A DNA stretch of 56,288 bases, from assembly GCA_021780355.1 (NCBI GenBank), contig JAJXYX010000043.1, positions 1 to 56,288 on the forward strand. The letters run 5' to 3'. Within the stretch, counting starts at the first letter, position 1. Every line of letters begins with the position of its first letter. Source of the DNA: a bacterium. GTDB taxonomy: Bacteria > Chlamydiota > Chlamydiia > Chlamydiales > SM23-39. Shown here piece by piece: positions 53,390 to 56,288 of the stretch. The notes under the pieces were generated by a model. The model ran no database searches, had not been told where the DNA came from, and saw only the letters and a list, made by a program, of their open reading frames with translations. The position numbers were made by a program, and so were the translations under genes.

Positions 53390-53421
53390 TATATAACTCA
53401 ACTTGTAAGTTGAGTTATATA
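53390..53421. repeat. Perfect 15-bp palindrome with 2-base centre
   Basis: TATATAACTCAACTT and its exact complement lie either side of GT. It stands 30 bp behind the tpx stop codon. There is no T-run in the tpx direction, so it may be an operator or an mRNA-stabilising hairpin. The rest of 53233-53450 is AT-rich and gene-free. Confidence 0.7.
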
Positions 53422-53450
53422 AACTTTAATTGATGATATGCCCTAGATTG

Positions 53451-53957
53451 TTACTTTGCGTGAAGGATTTCGAATGCTTTATGGTAATTAGGTTCTTGAG
53501 TGATTTCAGTGACGAGCTCTGTATAGAGGACGTGGTTTTTTTCATCTAAGACAAGAACGGAACGGGCTAAAAGGCCGGCAAGCGGGCCATCTTTGATTAA
53601 AAGGCCATAAGATTCTCCAAAATCTTTATTCCGCATAAGCGATAATGTGAGTACGTTATGAACGCCTTCAGCTTCGCAAAATCTCTTCTGCGCAAAAGGC
53701 AGATCGCAAGAGACTGTGAGAATGACAACATCCGGATGTTTTTTTGCAAATTCATTAAAGTGTTTTGTCATGAGGCTGCAAACGCCAGTATCAAGACTTG
53801 GCACCGTAGCTAGAATTTTCCGCTTCCCATCAAATTCATCGAGCGAGCGGTCTTGCAGCTCTTTGTCGACCAACTTAAAGTTGGGCGCTCTTGTTTGCAG
53901 AGCGGGCAAATGGCCATTTGTGTGAATCGGTTTATTTTTGAAAGTAATCTGTGCCAT
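53451..53957 (-). CDS. tpx: Thiol peroxidase
   Basis: A 168-residue atypical 2-Cys peroxiredoxin. The peroxidatic Cys60 is in PSLDTGVCSL and the resolving Cys94 in FCEAEGV, with PFAQKRF before it. It reduces hydrogen and alkyl peroxides with thioredoxin, which matches the trxB gene nearby. The neighbourhood and intact motifs leave little doubt. Confidence 0.96.
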   Translation of the reverse strand: MAQITFKNKPIHTNGHLPALQTRAPNFKLVDKELQDRSLDEFDGKRKILATVPSLDTGVCSLMTKHFNEFAKKHPDVVILTVSCDLPFAQKRFCEAEGVHNVLTLSLMRNKDFGESYGLLIKDGPLAGLLARSVLVLDEKNHVLYTELVTEITQEPNYHKAFEILHAK

Positions 53958-54044
53958 GACATCTCCTATTGCAAAGGAGCATTAAACTTGATAAGGATTT
54001 TTTAAGCAAGAAAATGGGCAGATCCACTTGTAAAAGAGATTTTC

Positions 54045-54074
54045 TTGACCTATTTTTCACAGATTCGATAAGAT
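54045..54074 (+). promoter_or_regulatory. Promoter of the coiled-coil gene
   Basis: TTGACC (54045-54050), an 18-bp spacer and TAAGAT (54069-54074), 33 bp before the ATG. Confidence 0.5.
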
Positions 54075-54107
54075 CCTTGGTCAAAAAAAATGATGTAGAG
54101 TTGTGAT

Positions 54108-55676
54108 ATGAAAGATGTAGGATCGGTAGTCTCTTTAGGCGGCTCCAGTAGTTTGCTGCAGCAAAAATCAGCTCTTTCGTTATGTGATCAAGCTAAACAA
54201 ATGTATGAACGTGCTGCCGCTTTGCGAGCTGTGTACCAAGCTGTGTCAAAACAGCCTGCTCGCGCTGGCTGCGCAGCTGTGTGTATGAGTGTCGGGCTTT
54301 GCGAGCTTTTATCTGGCAATTTGATTTCGGGAACGATTACGACAGGCGCTGCCGCTTTGGAAATTTCTCATCTTTTCAGAGGGGGCGTCTCTTCTGATCT
54401 CCAGCGCGCTTTTGATGACCTTGACGCTGATGTAGGGATGGTTCAAGAGCTCCAAGAAGCCAACGCTGTTTCTTATCGAACGATTGAGCAGCAACTAATC
54501 GTTGCCTCTGAAGGAGTCAAAGGATTGCAGGAAGAACTGGCCTCTGTCGAGGCTTTGCATGGAAAAGGACTTTCAGGCTTTGAAGAGAAGCGCCAAGAGG
54601 CGGCGTCGCTCAATCAACAAGCATCTGCCGCTTATGCAAGTGCAACCTCGTTGTTTTTGAGCGCTCAAGAAAAAATGGGAGCTTCTCAAAAAAGTTATCA
54701 ATCGTGCAAGCAGGCTTTTGAGGACATTCAGCACATGCTGGCAGATTCTGATGAAAGAGGAGAAATTCAAAGTTCTACCGAGTTATTAGCGAAAGCTGCA
54801 AAGCAGGCGTCTCTTTCTTGCGATGAAGGGAAAAATCTTCTCGATGAGTCCAATATTCTCATGCAACAGGCCTTTGAGCAGCTCCAAAAGGCTCATGATT
54901 TAAAAAATCAGGCTAACCGCGCAGCTGATCGTCTTTTGCAAGAAGCTGAAGATTCTCTTCGCCGCATAGTTGAAAAAAGCGCTCTCATCGAAACTTGCGA
55001 TAAAGCAGTGAACGCTGCTCAGCAGGAACTCAAAAAAGTGCAAAAACGACATGATCAAATTATGCGGCTGATCGAAGCTTTAAAAAAAGATATTCGCACA
55101 GCGCGCGAGCTGGCAGAGAGCCGATGGACGACATCGGAGCTTGTAGCCGGTATGGGGACGGCTGTTTGCCTGGCTTCGACAAGTCCTTTTTCTGCCATTG
55201 TAGTTGGCGGAGCGGCAGCTTACGCTCTTCGCCATCGAGCCGATCTTTTTTCTGGAGCATCCAAGATCTACCGATGGGCAGTCGGCGCCATTGAACCCCC
55301 GAAAAAATCGATGGAAGAGTCTGAATGCCTTCGTATGGAATTTAGCGCGACATCTAGCGGCTATTGGGGGTATTTTATCGAAAAGCGTCCTTCCAGCACA
55401 GTAGGAACTGTCGATATCCACCTTGGAAAAGGGGAGATTCATTCTCTTTCTTTCGACCTGCGCAACGACGATAAAATCGCCAAATTAGATGTGCTTGAGC
55501 TTTTGCAATTAATGACTGAACGGATCATGAAAGGAAAATTAACCCCTAAACGCTGTCTCGCCATTTTAGATCAGCTAACTTCTCCAGAGAAAAAGCTTGT
55601 GCAAGAGCGCTCCGAGCTAAATAGCATTATCGATCTTTTACGAGAAAGGTGTGTTAGTTTGAAGGCGGCTTCTTGA
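54108..55676 (+). CDS. Coiled-coil protein with paired hydrophobic regions
   Basis: A 522-residue protein with its own promoter. An N-terminal pair of hydrophobic stretches (about 48-87, CAAVCMSVGLCELLSGNLISGTITTGAAALE) is followed by a long coiled coil (about 100-340, Gln/Ala/Glu-rich), a second hydrophobic patch (about 350-370, GTAVCLASTSPFSAIVVGGAAAYAL) and a globular C-terminal part. No enzyme motif is visible. The paired hydrophobic and coiled-coil layout recalls chlamydial Inc/IncA-like proteins, but it lacks a clear signal peptide, so the call is tentative. I do not recognise a family. Confidence 0.65.
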   Translation: MKDVGSVVSLGGSSSLLQQKSALSLCDQAKQMYERAAALRAVYQAVSKQPARAGCAAVCMSVGLCELLSGNLISGTITTGAAALEISHLFRGGVSSDLQRAFDDLDADVGMVQELQEANAVSYRTIEQQLIVASEGVKGLQEELASVEALHGKGLSGFEEKRQEAASLNQQASAAYASATSLFLSAQEKMGASQKSYQSCKQAFEDIQHMLADSDERGEIQSSTELLAKAAKQASLSCDEGKNLLDESNILMQQAFEQLQKAHDLKNQANRAADRLLQEAEDSLRRIVEKSALIETCDKAVNAAQQELKKVQKRHDQIMRLIEALKKDIRTARELAESRWTTSELVAGMGTAVCLASTSPFSAIVVGGAAAYALRHRADLFSGASKIYRWAVGAIEPPKKSMEESECLRMEFSATSSGYWGYFIEKRPSSTVGTVDIHLGKGEIHSLSFDLRNDDKIAKLDVLELLQLMTERIMKGKLTPKRCLAILDQLTSPEKKLVQERSELNSIIDLLRERCVSLKAAS

Positions 55677-55872
55677 TAGATTTTTATGAGCATCTTTACT
55701 CTAACTAATCTTTTAAGAAATTTCATTTTTCTCGTCCCTTTGAACCCTAGGTAGCATTTAGAAATATTTGAACGCCTTCGGAAAAATCAGAGCTTTTATA
55801 ATCCCAATCAGGACCAATAGATGGGGGGGATTAAGACATGTGTATAAAATTTCTTAAGATTTGTCTTAGTTT

Positions 55873-56160
55873 TTACTCAGGATCACAAAATTTTTCCCAT
55901 ACTACAAATCCTTCCATATCGTATGCACCGATTACAATTAGAGTTGCCTTTAAGGCAATGTTTTGTAACTGTTCGAGGGTCATATTTTGTTCGATGTTAA
56001 GATCTGACTCTGAAATAATATTCATGTAATACCATTGAGCATCAGCATGTTGAATGATTTTTTTTGCAATTTCTTGAGAGAATTCATCTTCCTTGAGACA
56101 TAAATAAACTTCCTTATGGAAGTAGAGAATGTGTTTTTCTATCTCAGATACAACTGGATC
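55873..56160 (-). pseudogene. 5'-truncated gene remnant (95 codons, no start)
   Basis: On the minus strand an open frame runs from just after a TGA at 56163-56161 to TAA at 55875-55873. It has no ATG, GTG or TTG near its beginning. The composition is protein-like: DPVVSEIEKHILYFHKEVYL at the start, then ISESDLNIEQNMTLEQLQNIALKATL and IVIGAYDMEGFVVWEKF. A gene has probably lost its 5' end, perhaps by the insertion that brought the gene at 56241. Family unknown. The rest of 55677-56240 shows no gene. Confidence 0.55.
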
Positions 56161-56240
56161 TCAGGGCGATTTAACTAAAATTTTTTGATAGAAGATGTGC
56201 TAATATGGCATAGTAAGTTCCTCAAATTGAGGAGGATCCT

Positions 56241-56288
56241 ATGTCAAGACGCAAGCCGATTGATGCCAAAATTTTAGAAGCTGGCAAA
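56241..56288 (+). CDS. Start of an unknown gene, cut by window end
   Basis: ATG 56241 with GAGGAGG 5 bp upstream begins MSRRKPIDAKILEAGK. Only 16 residues are visible; the basic start would fit a transposase or other DNA-binding protein, but no call is possible. Confidence 0.4.
   Translation, partial: MSRRKPIDAKILEAGK

Noticed and set aside
55838-56029. 63-codon plus-strand frame
   Set aside because: Shadow of the minus-strand remnant at 55873-56160, which has better protein-like composition.

Overview
The window comes from a member of the Chlamydiae, most likely an amoeba-associated 'environmental' chlamydia rather than Chlamydia itself. The blocks recR / bamA-skp-lpxD, fabH-fabD-fabG-acpP, the cNMP-binding plus HEAT-repeat transporter pair (CT235/CT234 type) and pepF-groES-groEL keep the gene order I know from Chlamydia. 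The window also carries an integrase element, an AbiE toxin-antitoxin pair, IS fragments and dispersed palindromic repeats that Chlamydia lacks. The exact genus cannot be fixed from sequence alone.

Layout. 1-2000: accessory end with an IS630-like transposase start, then a tight trio (GyrI-like effector-binding protein, NTF2-like protein, MccF/LdcA-type S66 peptidase). 2019-9252: an integrative element of about 7.2 kb lying on the 3' side of the tmRNA gene. It holds a tyrosine integrase, a 369-aa unknown, an excisionase-like HTH protein, a 53-aa protein, a P-loop helicase-like protein, iteron-like GGTAGC repeats, a conserved 201-aa/81-aa pair and an MBL-fold hydrolase. It is bracketed by a 26-bp inverted repeat. 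9353-9744: tmRNA (ssrA, minus strand). 9890-18233: ileS, a CDF metal exporter, an MBL phosphodiesterase, hflX and radC. 18386-20617: pdhB, pdhA and a small lipoprotein, all on the minus strand. 20777-30100: a DEDDh exonuclease, an NAD-dependent epimerase-like protein, rpiA, pepF, groES-groEL behind a CIRCE operator, and a second, exported M3 peptidase. 30463-35029: a candidate secreted effector, pdhC, and a corA-speE operon. 35148-36554: AbiE-type toxin-antitoxin with a perfect palindromic operator-promoter. 36741-44740: outer-membrane biogenesis (bamA, skp, lpxD), recR and the type II fatty-acid synthesis operon. 45040-49549: an operon of transporter, cNMP-binding protein and an RsbU-like membrane protein with a degenerate phosphatase domain. 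49681-56288: proC, trxB with a coupled outer-membrane barrel protein, an interrupted gene, tpx, a coiled-coil protein, a 5'-truncated gene and the start of another gene at the window edge.

Two families of non-coding repeats run through the chromosomal part. One consists of palindromes of 165-169 bp with MITE-like ends (three copies). The other is a short two-hairpin REP-like unit (eight units at six loci), nearly always just behind gene ends and often as inverted pairs between convergent genes.

The most interesting items are the ssrA-linked element with its arm-like inverted repeats and origin-like array, the AbiE operator with the promoter inside the palindrome and reversed gene order, the candidate effector at 30463, the two repeat families, the catalytically degenerate RsbU-like protein, and a spermidine synthase that carries a signal-peptide-like N-terminus.
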